NCBI GenBank assembly: GCA_020444545.1
Contig: JAHLKT010000002.1
Span: 774,848-838,847, forward strand
DNA length: 64,000 bases
Reading direction: 5' to 3'
DNA from: Desulfarculaceae bacterium
GTDB lineage: Bacteria; Desulfobacterota; Desulfarculia; Desulfarculales; Desulfarculaceae
Shown one piece after another: positions 17,875-26,861 of this stretch. The first letter of the stretch is position 1. Every line of letters begins with the position of its first letter. The translations under genes and the position numbers were made by a program. The notes beneath the pieces were generated by a model that saw nothing but the letters and a program-made list of their open reading frames with translations, did no database searches and was not told the DNA's origin.

Positions 17875-19257
17875 ATGTCCCTAGAGGTGAACGCCCTGCC
17901 CATCCTGGAAGCCGCCCTTAAGCACGGTGGCCAGATGTCCGAGCTGTTTTTGGAGCGCTCCACCGGCCTGATGATCGTCATGGACGACGGCAAGGTGGAA
18001 AAGGTGCTGGGCGGGGTGGACCAGGGCGCGGGCCTGCGCCTGATCTACGACCTGAAGACCGCCTACGCCTACGGCAACCAGCTCAGCCAAGAGGCGCTCA
18101 TGCCCCTGGCGGGCAACCTGGCCCTGCTCTCCAAGGGCCAGGCCGTGGCTCCCTCGGCCTTGCAGAGCCTGCAACCAGGCCTGACCACCCAGGTGGCCTC
18201 GCCCCCCCGCGACAAGGCCACCGAGCAAAAGGTGGAGCTGGTCAAGGCGGGCGAGGCCGCGGCCCGGGCGGTGGATTCGCGCATCAGCCAGGTGCGGGTC
18301 ACCTACATGGACCGGGGCCAGCAGGTGCGCATCCTCAACTCCCTGGGCGTGGAGGCGGCCGAGGAACGCACCCAGATCATCCTGGCGGTGCACTGCGTGG
18401 CCCGCGAGAACGGCCGCTCCCAGACCGGCTACGAGACCATGGGCGGCATCCGGGGCATGGAGATCTTCGACCTGGAGGACCCGCTGAAGGTGGCCCGCGA
18501 GGCGGCCCGGCGGGCGATCTTGATGTTGGAGGCCGACCCCGCGCCCGGCGGGGCCATGCCCGTGGTGCTCTCGGCCGAGGCGGGCGGCACCATGATCCAC
18601 GAGGCGGTGGGCCACGGCCTGGAGGGCGACCTTGTCTTCGAGAACATGAGCGTGTACGCGGACAAGATCGGCGACAAGGTAGCCAGCGAGCTGGTCACGG
18701 TGATCGACGACGGCACGGTACCCGGACGCCGGGGCTCGGGCGGCTTCGACGACGAAGGCACCCCCTGCCAGAAGAACGTGGTCATCGACCAGGGCGTGCT
18801 CAAGGGCTATCTGCAAGACCGTCTCTCCGCCTGGAAGCTGGAGGCCCAACCCACGGGCAACGGCCGCCGCGAGTCCTACCGCCACCGGCCGATACCCCGC
18901 ATGACCAACACCATGATCGCGCCTGGCTCCGACGACCCGGAGAGCATCATCCGCTCGGTGGGCGACGGCCTTCTGGTGCGCAAGATGGGCGGCGGTCAGG
19001 TGAACACCATCAACGGCGACTTCGTGTTCGAGGTGAGCGAGGGCTATTTGATCCGCGACGGCAAGGTGGGCGCGCCGGTGCGCGGAGCCACCCTCACTGG
19101 CAACGGCCCGGAGGTGCTCCAGCAGATCGACCGGGTGGGCAGCGACCTGGGCTGGAGCCTGGGCACCTGCGGCAAGGACGGCCAGGGCTCGCCGGTGGGC
19201 GATGCCCAGCCCACCCTGCGCATCCCCCGCCTGGTGGTGGGCGGCCATCAAGGTTAG
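17875..19257 (+). CDS. tldD: TldD-family metalloprotease
   Basis: The 460-residue protein has the TldD signature: SAEAGGTMIHEAVGHGLEGD (residues 233-252), in which H242-E243 and H247 form the HExxxH zinc site, then VIDDGTVPGRRG, GTPCQKNVVI and GNGRRES. TldD with TldE forms a heterodimeric peptidase that threads unfolded peptides, involved in microcin maturation and CcdA degradation in E. coli. No TldE gene is in the window. Length is typical. The start at ATG 17875 has no strong ribosome site. Confidence 0.95.
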   Translation: MSLEVNALPILEAALKHGGQMSELFLERSTGLMIVMDDGKVEKVLGGVDQGAGLRLIYDLKTAYAYGNQLSQEALMPLAGNLALLSKGQAVAPSALQSLQPGLTTQVASPPRDKATEQKVELVKAGEAAARAVDSRISQVRVTYMDRGQQVRILNSLGVEAAEERTQIILAVHCVARENGRSQTGYETMGGIRGMEIFDLEDPLKVAREAARRAILMLEADPAPGGAMPVVLSAEAGGTMIHEAVGHGLEGDLVFENMSVYADKIGDKVASELVTVIDDGTVPGRRGSGGFDDEGTPCQKNVVIDQGVLKGYLQDRLSAWKLEAQPTGNGRRESYRHRPIPRMTNTMIAPGSDDPESIIRSVGDGLLVRKMGGGQVNTINGDFVFEVSEGYLIRDGKVGAPVRGATLTGNGPEVLQQIDRVGSDLGWSLGTCGKDGQGSPVGDAQPTLRIPRLVVGGHQG

Positions 19258-19261
19258 GGGC

Positions 19262-20452
19262 TTGGCACCCTGCCCCGCCCGCCTGTTGTGGGACGGGGGT
19301 GGCCTTTGGTCGCTGATGTGCCTGGAGGCGGCCTGGCAAAGCGGACTGTGCCTATGGCCCATCAGCGCGGCCTCGGTGGCCGATGGAGGCCTGGAGGGCG
19401 CCGGCCTGCTGGTGGTCCCGGGCGGCTTTTCCCAATACAAGAAGATGGCCCTGGGCGAAGCCGGGGCTCGGGAGGTGCGCCGCTTTGTGGAGCGCGGCGG
19501 CGCTTACCTGGGCTTTTGCGGCGGCGCGGGCCTGGCTCTTAGCGTGGCCGACGGCCTGGGGCTGGTGCCCCTGGACCGGGCCACCGGCTATCAGCGCCTG
19601 CCCGGGCTCAGCGGCCCGGTGATGGTTCGGCCCGAGGGCGGGGCCCAGGGCCATGCTATGTGGCAAGGCACGACCAACCCGGCCCGCTGGCTGGTGTGGT
19701 GGCCCGGGCAGTTCGCCGAACCGACCGCGCCGGAGGTCAAGGTCCTGGCCCGCTACCACGGCCCCACCGAGACGCTGTGCGTGGCCGACGTGCCCTTGGA
19801 CCAGACCGCCGCCGAGGATCTGCCCGCCCTGGAAGAAAAGTACGGCCTTTCTCTGGACCCGGCCCCGCTGTGGGGGCAGCCCGCGGTGATTGAGGCCCGG
19901 CTGGGTGAGGGGCGGTTGTTCTTGTCCTATCTGCACCTGGACACCCCGGGCGATGAAGCGGGCGGCGCGGCTCTGGAGCGCCTGTGGGAGGCCTGGTTGG
20001 GCCCGAAGGCACGCGCCCAGGCACCGGCCCCGCCCGAGGCCCCATCGCCCCGCCTGGCCCAAATGGCGGCCTCCTGCGCCGAACTCTGGGAGCAGGGCCG
20101 CGGCCTGGGCCTGTGGCGGCACCGCCACCCGGCCATGCCCCTGTGGTCTCGCGGCGCACGGGGCCTGGAGTTCTGGGAGCTCAAGCGCCTGAGCCAGGCC
20201 ACGGCCGCCTGGTGCGCGGATGAGGCCTTGGCCGATGAGCTGGCCTCGGCCCTGGAGTCGGTGCTGAGGCACGGCGAGAGGGTCTTGCAAGCTCAGGCCA
20301 CCCGCCTGGCGGGCCGGGAGACTGAGCAAGCGGCGGTCGAGATCGAGGCGGCTTGGTTTCCGCAGCCTAGGAGAGTGGGGGGTGATTGGGCAGAGGCAAT
20401 GGAAAAATTGGCTGAAGTGTTGCCCAGGGCTTTGGCCAGCCGGATTCCCTAG
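19262..20452 (+). CDS. BPL-N/glutamine-amidotransferase-like protein
   Basis: The N-terminal half resembles the biotin-protein-ligase N-terminal (BPL-N) family, a class-I amidotransferase fold: VVPGGFSQYKKM, then RRFVERGGAYLGFCGGAGLAL with the nucleophile-elbow Cys. The C-terminal 140 residues are helical and unassigned. Function is unknown; the nucleophile suggests an enzyme. The first in-frame ATG (19202) lies inside tldD; TTG 19262, just after AAGGTTAGGGG, is the likelier start. Its last four bases overlap the convergent GIY-YIG-like gene. Confidence 0.65.
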   Translation: MAPCPARLLWDGGGLWSLMCLEAAWQSGLCLWPISAASVADGGLEGAGLLVVPGGFSQYKKMALGEAGAREVRRFVERGGAYLGFCGGAGLALSVADGLGLVPLDRATGYQRLPGLSGPVMVRPEGGAQGHAMWQGTTNPARWLVWWPGQFAEPTAPEVKVLARYHGPTETLCVADVPLDQTAAEDLPALEEKYGLSLDPAPLWGQPAVIEARLGEGRLFLSYLHLDTPGDEAGGAALERLWEAWLGPKARAQAPAPPEAPSPRLAQMAASCAELWEQGRGLGLWRHRHPAMPLWSRGARGLEFWELKRLSQATAAWCADEALADELASALESVLRHGERVLQAQATRLAGRETEQAAVEIEAAWFPQPRRVGGDWAEAMEKLAEVLPRALASRIP

Positions 20453-21171
20453 AGCGAAACAGGCTCCAAATCGTCGAGTAAGGCCAGTCGCACCTGGCCC
20501 GAACTTTTATCCCATCCCCTGATTTTCCCTACCTCGGCGGGCAAGGAAGCGAACGCCTCGCTTTGCTGGACCAGGTTTATATCTTCGCTTGGGTACCGAC
20601 TTATGGCCCCCCAAATGGTGTGATTGCCGTTTTTGCCTTTTACATGCAACTGGCAGCTATCGTCTCTACCGCACATGGCGCTGTAGATTTTTCTAATGCC
20701 CACGATCAGGGTGGTCTCCACTCCCCGACGCATATGTGCGTCATATTTTTTATCAAGGGGAGCAAAGGCAAAGGACAGGTTGTCCAGATAGGCGCGGTTG
20801 CAGTTGCGAATTCTCTCGGGAGAAAATTGTTTTGAAAAGAGGAAATCCGCGTCGCGGGGACCAGCGGCGAAAAAGGTCTTGCCCCCCCTCTTGATTTCTT
20901 CTGGATCCTTGCCGGCCATGTGCTGGGCTATATGCTTTACCAAATCCTGTTCAGGCCTTATGTCGTGGACCGTATACATGCCGGCCATGAAGTTGGCCAT
21001 GTGCTGGTACAGACGGCTAAGATAGTTGGCGGCCTCGCCCACATAGGCCACCCGGAGCGGTTTCCCGCGATAGAGCCAAAGGTAAACGCCCCCGTTTTCA
21101 TTAAAAAATTTTAAGTGTTCGTCCAACTCGCTGGTTTTACAAACCAGCTTCCAGTTCAGCTCTACCTGCAC
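20449..21171 (-). CDS. GIY-YIG-like domain protein
   Basis: The 240-residue protein has, near residues 27-60, the two half-motifs of a GIY-YIG nuclease: GGVYLWLYRG and, 12 residues on, VAYVGEAANYLSRLYQH, with the catalytic-type Arg. The rest is a charged alpha/beta domain with no known match. GIY-YIG proteins nick or cut DNA; single-domain relatives are often mobile. The codon use is less GC-rich than in the flanking genes, and the gene lies just beside a tRNA gene (tRNA-Pro at 21303), both signs of acquisition. No duplicated tRNA end was found. Confidence 0.55.
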   Translation of the reverse strand: MQVELNWKLVCKTSELDEHLKFFNENGGVYLWLYRGKPLRVAYVGEAANYLSRLYQHMANFMAGMYTVHDIRPEQDLVKHIAQHMAGKDPEEIKRGGKTFFAAGPRDADFLFSKQFSPERIRNCNRAYLDNLSFAFAPLDKKYDAHMRRGVETTLIVGIRKIYSAMCGRDDSCQLHVKGKNGNHTIWGAISRYPSEDINLVQQSEAFASLPAEVGKIRGWDKSSGQVRLALLDDLEPVSL

Positions 21172-21302
21172 GCAGTCCCCCCGATCTTCCTGCCCGCCCC
21201 TTCTCGGCGAACCCTAAAAAGCGTTTTAGCGCGATCCCTGTCCCTGAAATAGCGCCACCCAATTGACAACTACCCGTCCCGATGGTACATATCCCTTCGC
21301 GT

Positions 21303-21379
21303 CGGGACGTGGCGCAGTATGGGAGCGCACTTGAATGGGGTTCAAGGGGTCGCTGGTTCAAATCCAGTCGTCCCGACCA
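21303..21379 (+). tRNA. tRNA-Pro(GGG)
   Basis: Acceptor stem CGGGACG pairs with CGTCCCG; the D stem is GCGC/GCGC; the anticodon stem CTTGA/TCAAG encloses ATGGGGT, giving anticodon GGG; the T arm is GCTGG-TTCAAAT-CCAGT. The CCA end is encoded. The sequence is close to known bacterial tRNA-Pro(GGG). Confidence 0.95.
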
Positions 21380-21393
21380 CTTAGCAAACCCCA

Positions 21394-21429
21394 CCGGCGG
21401 TTGGCAAAAGCCAGCCGCCGGTTTTTTTT
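21394..21429 (+). terminator. Intrinsic terminator of tRNA-Pro
   Basis: CCGGCGGTTGGC (21394-21405) pairs with GCCAGCCGCCGG (21410-21421) around AAAA, with eight T residues after. It lies 15 bases past the tRNA and may also serve the leftward transporter gene that ends at 21434. Confidence 0.9.
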
Positions 21430-21433
21430 GCGC

Positions 21434-22732
21434 CTAGCTCCCGATACCCAGCAGCGTGGCCCCGCCGTGGGCGAAAAGTCCGGCCACGCAGCCGGTGAGC
21501 ATGGTGGCCAGAGTGGCGGCCCACAGGGCCTTGACGCCCAGACGCGACCACTCGCCCAGGCGACCCGGCGACAGCGCTCCGAAGCCGCCCACGAAGATGG
21601 CGATGGAGGCCACGTGGGCAAAGCCGCACAGGGCGTAGGAGGCGATCACCGCGCTGCGGCTGTAAGTCAGGCCCCCGACCGCCAGGATATCCTTTAGCTG
21701 CATGTAGGCCGGTATCTCGGTGACCAACGCCCGCTGGCCCAGGAGCGAGCCAACCGCCGCCGCGTCGCTGGGCGGCACGCCCATGGCCAAGGCAAAGGGA
21801 TAGCCCAGCCAGCCCAGCACGGTTTGCAGGGAAAAGCCCTGCCACCCCGCCAGCCCGGCCAATCCGCCCAGGATGCCGTTGGCCAGGGCCACCAGGCCCA
21901 GGAAGCTGAGCAGCAGGGCCGACACTCCCACCACCAGCTTGACCCCGTCCATGGAGCCGTTGGTCGCGGCCTCCATGAAGCCGCCGTACTTGCCCAGGGC
22001 CGGGTCCACCAGCTGCCCGGCGGTGAGCGGCTCGCCGGTCTCGGGTTCCATTAGCTTGGCCACCACGATGGCCGCCGGGGCCGAAATTAGCGAGGCGCTG
22101 ACCAGGTGCCCCGCGATGTTGGGGAAGCTGCCGGTCAGGGTGGCCACGTACACCCCCAGGGTGGAGGAGGCCACCGTGGACATGGCCGCGGTGAGCAGGC
22201 AGAACATCTCGCTGCGGGTGAAGCCGCTTAGGAAAGGCCGCACCATGCCGGCGGACTCCACCCCCACGAAGATCAGGCTGGCCACGCCCAGGGACTCGGC
22301 CCCGCTGGCGCCCAGGCTCTTGACGAACACCCGCGAGAACAAACGCACCACCCGTTGCAGGATGCCGGCTTGATACAAAAGCGCGGTGAGGGCCATGAAA
22401 AAGATGATGGTGGGCAGGGCGTGGATGGCCAGTATGAAGCCCAGGGAGCCTTTTTCGCCGACCGGGATGGCCAGGGGCCCGAACAGGAACTCAATGCCCG
22501 CGTGAGAGTAGCTCAGCAGGGCCACCATGGCGTGGTTGACCAGCAGCAGGCCGCCGCGCCCAGCCGGCAGGGCAAAGACCAGCGCGCCGATGGCCAGTTG
22601 CAGGGCAATGCCCCAGATGAGGGTGCGCCAGGCCATGCGGCCTCGGCGCAGGCCGCCCACCCGGGCCAGGGCCAACAGGACGATCATCCCCCCCAGGCTG
22701 ATCAGATTGTAGAACCAGGGCGCGCTTTGCAT
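21434..22732 (-). CDS. NupC-family concentrative nucleoside transporter
   Basis: The 432-residue inner-membrane protein follows the CNT/NupC pattern: an N-terminal helix pair, the segment GSLGFILAIHALPTIIFFMALTALLY is the first gate region (here residues 95-120), SESLGVASLIFVGVESA-type substrate loop (GAESLGVASLIFVGVES), and the second gate ALVTEIPAYMQL near 345. CNTs import nucleosides with Na+ or H+. The ATG at 22732 follows CAAGGAGGCCCC. It is a single gene convergent with tRNA-Pro. Confidence 0.9.
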   Translation of the reverse strand: MQSAPWFYNLISLGGMIVLLALARVGGLRRGRMAWRTLIWGIALQLAIGALVFALPAGRGGLLLVNHAMVALLSYSHAGIEFLFGPLAIPVGEKGSLGFILAIHALPTIIFFMALTALLYQAGILQRVVRLFSRVFVKSLGASGAESLGVASLIFVGVESAGMVRPFLSGFTRSEMFCLLTAAMSTVASSTLGVYVATLTGSFPNIAGHLVSASLISAPAAIVVAKLMEPETGEPLTAGQLVDPALGKYGGFMEAATNGSMDGVKLVVGVSALLLSFLGLVALANGILGGLAGLAGWQGFSLQTVLGWLGYPFALAMGVPPSDAAAVGSLLGQRALVTEIPAYMQLKDILAVGGLTYSRSAVIASYALCGFAHVASIAIFVGGFGALSPGRLGEWSRLGVKALWAATLATMLTGCVAGLFAHGGATLLGIGS

Positions 22733-22834
22733 GGGGCCTCCTTGTCGCGGGGCTGATCATACCACGCCTGGCCCCAGCGGTTAAGCGACTGGCAATGTTG
22801 CCGGAAGCGTTGCGGGGTGCTATCTTCTGGCCCC

Positions 22835-24856
22835 ATGATCACCCTGCACAACGTCAGCAAATTCTACGGCAAGCAGGACGTCCTCAAGGCGGTGAACCTG
22901 CACGTGGGGCCGGGCGAACGCCTGGGCCTGGTGGGCCCCAATGGCGCGGGCAAGTCCACCCTCTTGGGGCTCATGCTGGGCACCGTGGAGCCGGACAGCG
23001 GCGGGGTGTACAAGGCCAAGAACCTGCGCCTGGGATACCTGCCCCAGGAGCTCTTGACCCTCTCGGGCCGCACCGTCCTGGAGCTGGCCATGGAGACCGG
23101 CGACAGCCTGCCCCAAGTGGAGGAGGAGCTGAACGAGGTGCACCGCCTGCTGGGCCTGGTCAAGGACGAGGCCGAGCTGGAGGAGCTTCTGGCCCGTCAG
23201 GGCCAGCTCCAGAGCCTGTTCGAACAGCTGGGCGGCTACGACCTGGAGGCGCGGGCCTCCCGGGTCTTGGCCGGGCTGGGCTTTGATCAGGAGCGCCTGC
23301 ACCGCGACGTGGGCGAGCTCAGCGGCGGCTGGCTCATGCGGGCCGCCCTGGCCCGGCTGCTGCTCTCGGCCCCGGACCTGATCCTCTTGGACGAACCCAC
23401 CAACCACCTGGACCTGGAGTCCTTGCTGTGGCTGGAGGGCTATCTGGTGAGCAACCCGGCCTCGTTGCTCCTGGTCAGCCACGACCGGGTGTTCTTGGAC
23501 AAGGTGGCCAACCGCATCGTGGAGCTGGACCAGGCCCAGCTATATGTCTACGGCGGCAATTACAGCCATTTCCAGGAGCAGCGCCAACGGCGGCGCGACG
23601 CCCAGCGCGCGGCCTACGAGAGCCAGCAGGAGCGCGTCAAGCAGATCCAGGACTTCGTGGACCGCAACCGCACCCGTAAGGACCGGGCCAAGCAGGTGCA
23701 GGGCCGCCTGAAGATGCTGGAAAAGATGGAGATGGTCTCGCCTCCGGCCGAAGACCAGGCCATCAAGCTGGAGCTGCCCCCGGCCGAGCCCTCGGCCAAG
23801 GTGGTGATCGAGCTACTCAACGTCACGCTGGCCTACGGCGAGAAGACTATTTACCAAGACCTGAGCCTCACCCTGCGCAAGGAGGACCGCCTGGCCTTGT
23901 TGGGCCGCAACGGCGCGGGCAAGTCCTCGCTGCTGCGCCTCATGGCCGGGCAGCTCAAGCCTTCGGCGGGCCGACGCCTGGTGGGCGGCCGGGTGAAGAT
24001 GGGCGTGTTCTCCCAGCACACCATGGAGGACCTGCAACCCGAGAACACCGCCCTGGACGAGCTGGGCAGTGTGGCCGGGCTCATGGCCCAGAGCGCCCAG
24101 CGCACCCTGCTGGGGGCCTTCTTGTTCAAGGGCGACGACGTTTTCAAAAAGGTCAAAGTGCTCTCCGGCGGGGAGCGGGCCCGCCTGGTGCTGGCCAAGC
24201 TCCTCATCCAAAAGCCCAACTTCCTGCTCATGGACGAGCCCACCAACCACCTGGACATCGCCTCGCGCCAGGTGTTGGAAGTGGCGCTGTCCCAGTACAA
24301 CGGCACCCTGGTGCTGATCAGCCACGACCGCCATCTGATCAACACCATCGCCACCCAGGTGGCCTACGTGGCCGGCGGCGAGGTGACGATGCTGCCGGGC
24401 AACTACGACGACTTCGAGCGGCTGTGGAAAAAGAAGCTCTTGCCAGGCGACGAGCCCGTCCCGCCCTCCCCCGGCCCCAGCCAGGCCAAGGCCGAAGCGC
24501 CTCCCAAGGCCCGGGCCAAGGAAAAGCCGGCGGAAAAGCAGGCCACCGCGGATGCCGACAGCGGCAAAAAGAGCCCGGAGCAGAAGCGGGCCGAGGCTCA
24601 GGCGCGCAACGAGCGCTACCGCCGCCTCAAGCCGCTCAAGGACAAGGTGGCCAAGCTGGAGGCCCAGGTGGAGGAAGCGTCTGCCGAGCTGGACCGCCTG
24701 GTGGCCGAGATGGTGGACCCGGAGGCCTTTGCCGACGGTCCGCGCTGGGCAAAGCTGACCAAGGATCATGCCGCTGCCCAGGCTCGGGTGGATAAGCTCA
24801 CCAAGAAGTGGGAAAAGATGGCTTTGGAGCTGGAGGAATTGGAGAGCGAGGAATAG
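22835..24856 (+). CDS. ABC-F ATPase (Uup/EttA-like ribosome-associated)
   Basis: This 673-residue soluble protein has two ABC ATPase domains and no membrane segment. Domain 1: Walker A GPNGAGKST near residue 34, signature ELSGGW, Walker B LILLDEPTNHLDL. Domain 2: GRNGAGKSS near 356, signature LSGGERARLVLAK, LLMDEPTNHLDI. Between them is the P-site tRNA-interaction linker rich in Arg/Gln, and the last 70 residues form a coiled coil as in Uup. ABC-F proteins act on ribosomes or DNA structures. The exact subfamily is unclear because both Uup and YheS types have this layout. Confidence 0.93.
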   Translation: MITLHNVSKFYGKQDVLKAVNLHVGPGERLGLVGPNGAGKSTLLGLMLGTVEPDSGGVYKAKNLRLGYLPQELLTLSGRTVLELAMETGDSLPQVEEELNEVHRLLGLVKDEAELEELLARQGQLQSLFEQLGGYDLEARASRVLAGLGFDQERLHRDVGELSGGWLMRAALARLLLSAPDLILLDEPTNHLDLESLLWLEGYLVSNPASLLLVSHDRVFLDKVANRIVELDQAQLYVYGGNYSHFQEQRQRRRDAQRAAYESQQERVKQIQDFVDRNRTRKDRAKQVQGRLKMLEKMEMVSPPAEDQAIKLELPPAEPSAKVVIELLNVTLAYGEKTIYQDLSLTLRKEDRLALLGRNGAGKSSLLRLMAGQLKPSAGRRLVGGRVKMGVFSQHTMEDLQPENTALDELGSVAGLMAQSAQRTLLGAFLFKGDDVFKKVKVLSGGERARLVLAKLLIQKPNFLLMDEPTNHLDIASRQVLEVALSQYNGTLVLISHDRHLINTIATQVAYVAGGEVTMLPGNYDDFERLWKKKLLPGDEPVPPSPGPSQAKAEAPPKARAKEKPAEKQATADADSGKKSPEQKRAEAQARNERYRRLKPLKDKVAKLEAQVEEASAELDRLVAEMVDPEAFADGPRWAKLTKDHAAAQARVDKLTKKWEKMALELEELESEE

Positions 24857-24972
24857 ACGCCTCCCCAGATGGCTTGCCTGGCATCGCTTTAGTCTTATAA
24901 AGTGACCGCAGGCTGCGCAACCTTGATCAAAAATCCGCCCTGCCCCTCCCTCTCCGGACATGGAGCTTAAGC

Positions 24973-25593
24973 ATGAGCCTGGAAGTGCTGATCGCATTCG
25001 TGGTCACGTCGGCGATCATCGTGGTGGTGCCGGGGCCCAACATAATGCTGCTGGTGAACGACAGCATCAATGTGGGTTTCAAAAAGACTCTTCTCACCAT
25101 CCTGGGCATCAAGGTAGGCAACCTCCTTTTGATAGGCCTCTCCATGGTGGGGCTGGGCGCTCTTTTGACCTGCTTCTCCGGGATGTTCACCATCATTAAA
25201 TGGGCAGGGGTGTGTTATCTGCTGTATTTGGGTATCTGCCAGATCCGCTACTCCTTCAAACCGGTTCCCGCCGCGGACCTGCCCCAGGCCGGAAACGGCA
25301 GACTATTCCTCAAAGGCTTTCTGGTTTCAGCCACCAATCCCAAGGGATTCCTGTTCGCGGGCGCCTTGTTTCCCCAATTCCTGATCCCCCAAGCGCCGCT
25401 GGCGCCGCAGATGATCATTCTTTGCCTGCTGCTCACCCTGGTTGCGGGCTTGATCATGACCGCTTACGCCTACGCGGGAAACCTCGTGGCCAAGCTATTC
25501 AACTCTGATCGGTTCAAGAGAATGAGCCAGCGGGTATCTGGCGCGATCCTGGTCTTGTTCGGCATCGGCCTTTGTTTTGCCGAGGAAAAATAA
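24973..25593 (+). CDS. LysE/RhtB-family amino-acid exporter
   Basis: The 206-residue membrane protein has six hydrophobic helices and the RhtB N-terminal signature (IIVVVPGPNIMLLVNDSI), then LGIKVGN and the middle motif LKGFLVSATNPKGFLF. Members export amino acids such as homoserine, threonine or lysine by proton antiport. Specificity is not predictable. It is a single gene. Confidence 0.93.
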   Translation: MSLEVLIAFVVTSAIIVVVPGPNIMLLVNDSINVGFKKTLLTILGIKVGNLLLIGLSMVGLGALLTCFSGMFTIIKWAGVCYLLYLGICQIRYSFKPVPAADLPQAGNGRLFLKGFLVSATNPKGFLFAGALFPQFLIPQAPLAPQMIILCLLLTLVAGLIMTAYAYAGNLVAKLFNSDRFKRMSQRVSGAILVLFGIGLCFAEEK

Positions 25594-25608
25594 TCCAGAA
25601 ATGAGGCG

Positions 25609-25635
25609 GCGACTCGTAACGAGGGTTACGGTCGC
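25609..25635 (+). other. Hairpin downstream of the LysE gene, no U tract
   Basis: GCGACTCGTAAC pairs with GTTACGGTCGC (one G-T) around a GAGG loop. No T run follows, so it is not a clear intrinsic terminator; it may stabilise the mRNA 3' end. Confidence 0.4.
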
Positions 25636-25725
25636 TCCATTAGGCGGGAATGACTTGAGGGGGGATTCTCCGGCAAGGGGGTAAGCACGGCCAAACCCAT
25701 TTGGGCCGCCTTCCGGCGGGATGAA

Positions 25726-25884
25726 TCAATCCATACCCAGCAGGCGCTCCAGCTCGGCCACCTCGGCCTCCAGCTCGCGGCGCTGCTCATCGCTCAGCTC
25801 TTCGGTGCTCAGCTGGCGCTTGAGGGACAACAGGCGTTTTTCGGCCCGGTAATCGGCACAGGGTACACAGGGTTGGGTGGCCAT
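25726..25884 (-). CDS. Small CxxC coiled-coil protein (52 aa)
   Basis: This leftward gene starts at ATG 25884 behind GGAGGAAGCATC. The 52-residue product begins MATQPCVPCADYRAEK, so it has a Cys-x2-Cys near the N-terminus, followed by a heptad-like helix rich in Leu, Glu and Arg. The two cysteines could form a disulfide or half of a zinc site. No family is recognised. It lies between the LysE gene and tRNA-Lys, just outside the prophage, so it belongs to the host. Confidence 0.65.
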   Translation of the reverse strand: MATQPCVPCADYRAEKRLLSLKRQLSTEELSDEQRRELEAEVAELERLLGMD

Positions 25885-26060
25885 GATGCTTCCTCCGCTT
25901 GAGCTGGAAATCTAGCACACCCCTGGCCGCCCGCCAAGCCGCACCCGCAGAAACCCGGGGCGCGGGCCTCGCCGGGCTTTGTAGGTTTAGCAAAGGATAT
26001 GCCGGGAAAACTGTTGACGAAACCCCGCCGGACTGATAAATACACCTTCACATCGTCCAA

Positions 26061-26136
26061 GGGCTGCTAGCTCAACTGGCAGAGCAACGGACTCTTAATC
26101 CGTAGGTTCAGTGTTCGATTCACTGGCAGCCCACCA
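26061..26136 (+). tRNA. tRNA-Lys(CTT), prophage attachment gene
   Basis: Acceptor GGGCTGC pairs with GCAGCCC; D stem GCTC/GAGC; anticodon stem ACGGA/TCCGT encloses CTCTTAA, giving anticodon CTT; T arm CAGTG-TTCGATT-CACTG; encoded CCA. The 3' portion from 26092 is the prophage core, and after integration the phage copy completes the gene. Confidence 0.96.
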
Positions 26137-26142
26137 AAAATA
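26092..26142 (+). repeat. attL core
   Basis: This 51-bp segment, covering the anticodon loop through the CCA of tRNA-Lys plus six bases past it, is identical to 63097-63147. The sequences diverge on both outer sides. Confidence 0.95.
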
Positions 26143-26150
26143 AGCCCGTT

Positions 26151-26251
26151 TTTCAAACGGTTATTGCACTCCCGGTCGAACTCCTCAGTTCTTCCGGGAG
26201 AGCCTTTTTTAGGCCTTTTTAGGGCATGTTTTGGCACAATTTGGGATCACC
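26151..26251 (+). promoter_or_regulatory. Left attachment arm: IHF-like site and integrase arm repeat
   Basis: Positions 26151-26163 match the IHF consensus WATCAANNNNTTR with one mismatch. Positions 26232-26251 match 63027-63046 at 19 of 20 bases in the same orientation, and a partial copy (TGGCACAGTTT) lies at 26256. In circular phage DNA these arms would flank the core, as arm-type sites do in lambda attP. Confidence 0.6.
26169..26210 (+). terminator. Probable terminator after tRNA-Lys, phage-supplied
   Basis: CTCCCGG (26169-26175) pairs with CCGGGAG (26194-26200) around an 18-base loop, and a T6 run follows at 26205-26210. The host's own terminator is displaced to 63150-63184 by the insertion, so this hairpin could end tRNA transcription in the lysogen. 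Confidence 0.5.
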
Positions 26252-26375
26252 CCTTTGGCACAGTTTCAGTGCCGTCCGGGGCTCCCAAATTTTTCTGTGG
26301 GCCGTCTGCAGATTTTGAGGAATGGGTTAGAAAGGGCTCTGAACCCTCTTATGAATGCCCGGCCGGCCGGCTATC

Positions 26376-26696
26376 TCAGATCCCGTCGCCTTCCGCTCCA
26401 GACTCGCCATTGGGGATGTAACGACTCACCTTGATCTCGCCTTCCCTCTTGCGGGCCTCGGCGATCTCAAAAGCCATCTGCATCCGGATCAAGGTGTCCA
26501 TCTTCACCCCAAAGGCCTTTTCCAGGCGCAGTCCCATCTCCGGAGTAAGAGAGGACCGGCTGTTCAAAAGGGTGGATAGAGTCGGCCGGCTGACGCCAAG
26601 CACCTTGGCGGCGTCGGTTATGGAGAGCCCCAGGGGCTCGATTATTTCCATCCTAATGAACTGCCCTGGATGGCTGGGCTTGGCCATGCGCACCAC
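26376..26696 (-). CDS. HigA-like antitoxin/XRE regulator, no HigB partner
   Basis: The 106-residue protein matches the HigA family: HPGQFIRMEIIEPLGLSITDAAKVLGVSR is the family N-terminus, with a helix-turn-helix (residues about 27-47) and LNSRSSLTPEMGLRLEKAFG afterwards. HigA normally represses and neutralises the RNase HigB encoded just upstream. Here the upstream space holds only a divergent promoter region and the Fic gene, so the HigA-like protein is orphan or pairs with Fic. The GTG at 26696 fits the AGGAGGTG ribosome site; ATG 26687 is the alternative. Confidence 0.85.
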   Translation of the reverse strand: MVRMAKPSHPGQFIRMEIIEPLGLSITDAAKVLGVSRPTLSTLLNSRSSLTPEMGLRLEKAFGVKMDTLIRMQMAFEIAEARKREGEIKVSRYIPNGESGAEGDGI

Positions 26697-26861
26697 GATG
26701 GCACCTCCTAATGGTAATCCTCATAATTGGTGTAGCCCGTCAAGTAACACCCTACAGCAGAGATCATATATTTCCTTGAAATAAACAACCCATCGGCTTA
26801 TTTTTAGATAAAGCGTTATCCGAAAATAACGCGGGATCTTATTTTCACTTCGGCGGGTGCC
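26697..26861. promoter_or_regulatory. Divergent promoter region of the HigA-like and Fic genes
   Basis: The region is AT-rich compared with the prophage. It contains the inverted repeat GTTAT-CCGAAA-ATAAC at about 26814-26829, a plausible operator for the HigA-like protein, and related half-sites (TTATTTTT, TTATTTTC) on either side. No strong -35/-10 pair stands out. Confidence 0.45.

Noticed and set aside
26700..26861. HigB toxin upstream of the HigA-like gene
   Set aside because: Neither strand holds a frame of the needed length; only a divergent promoter region is present.
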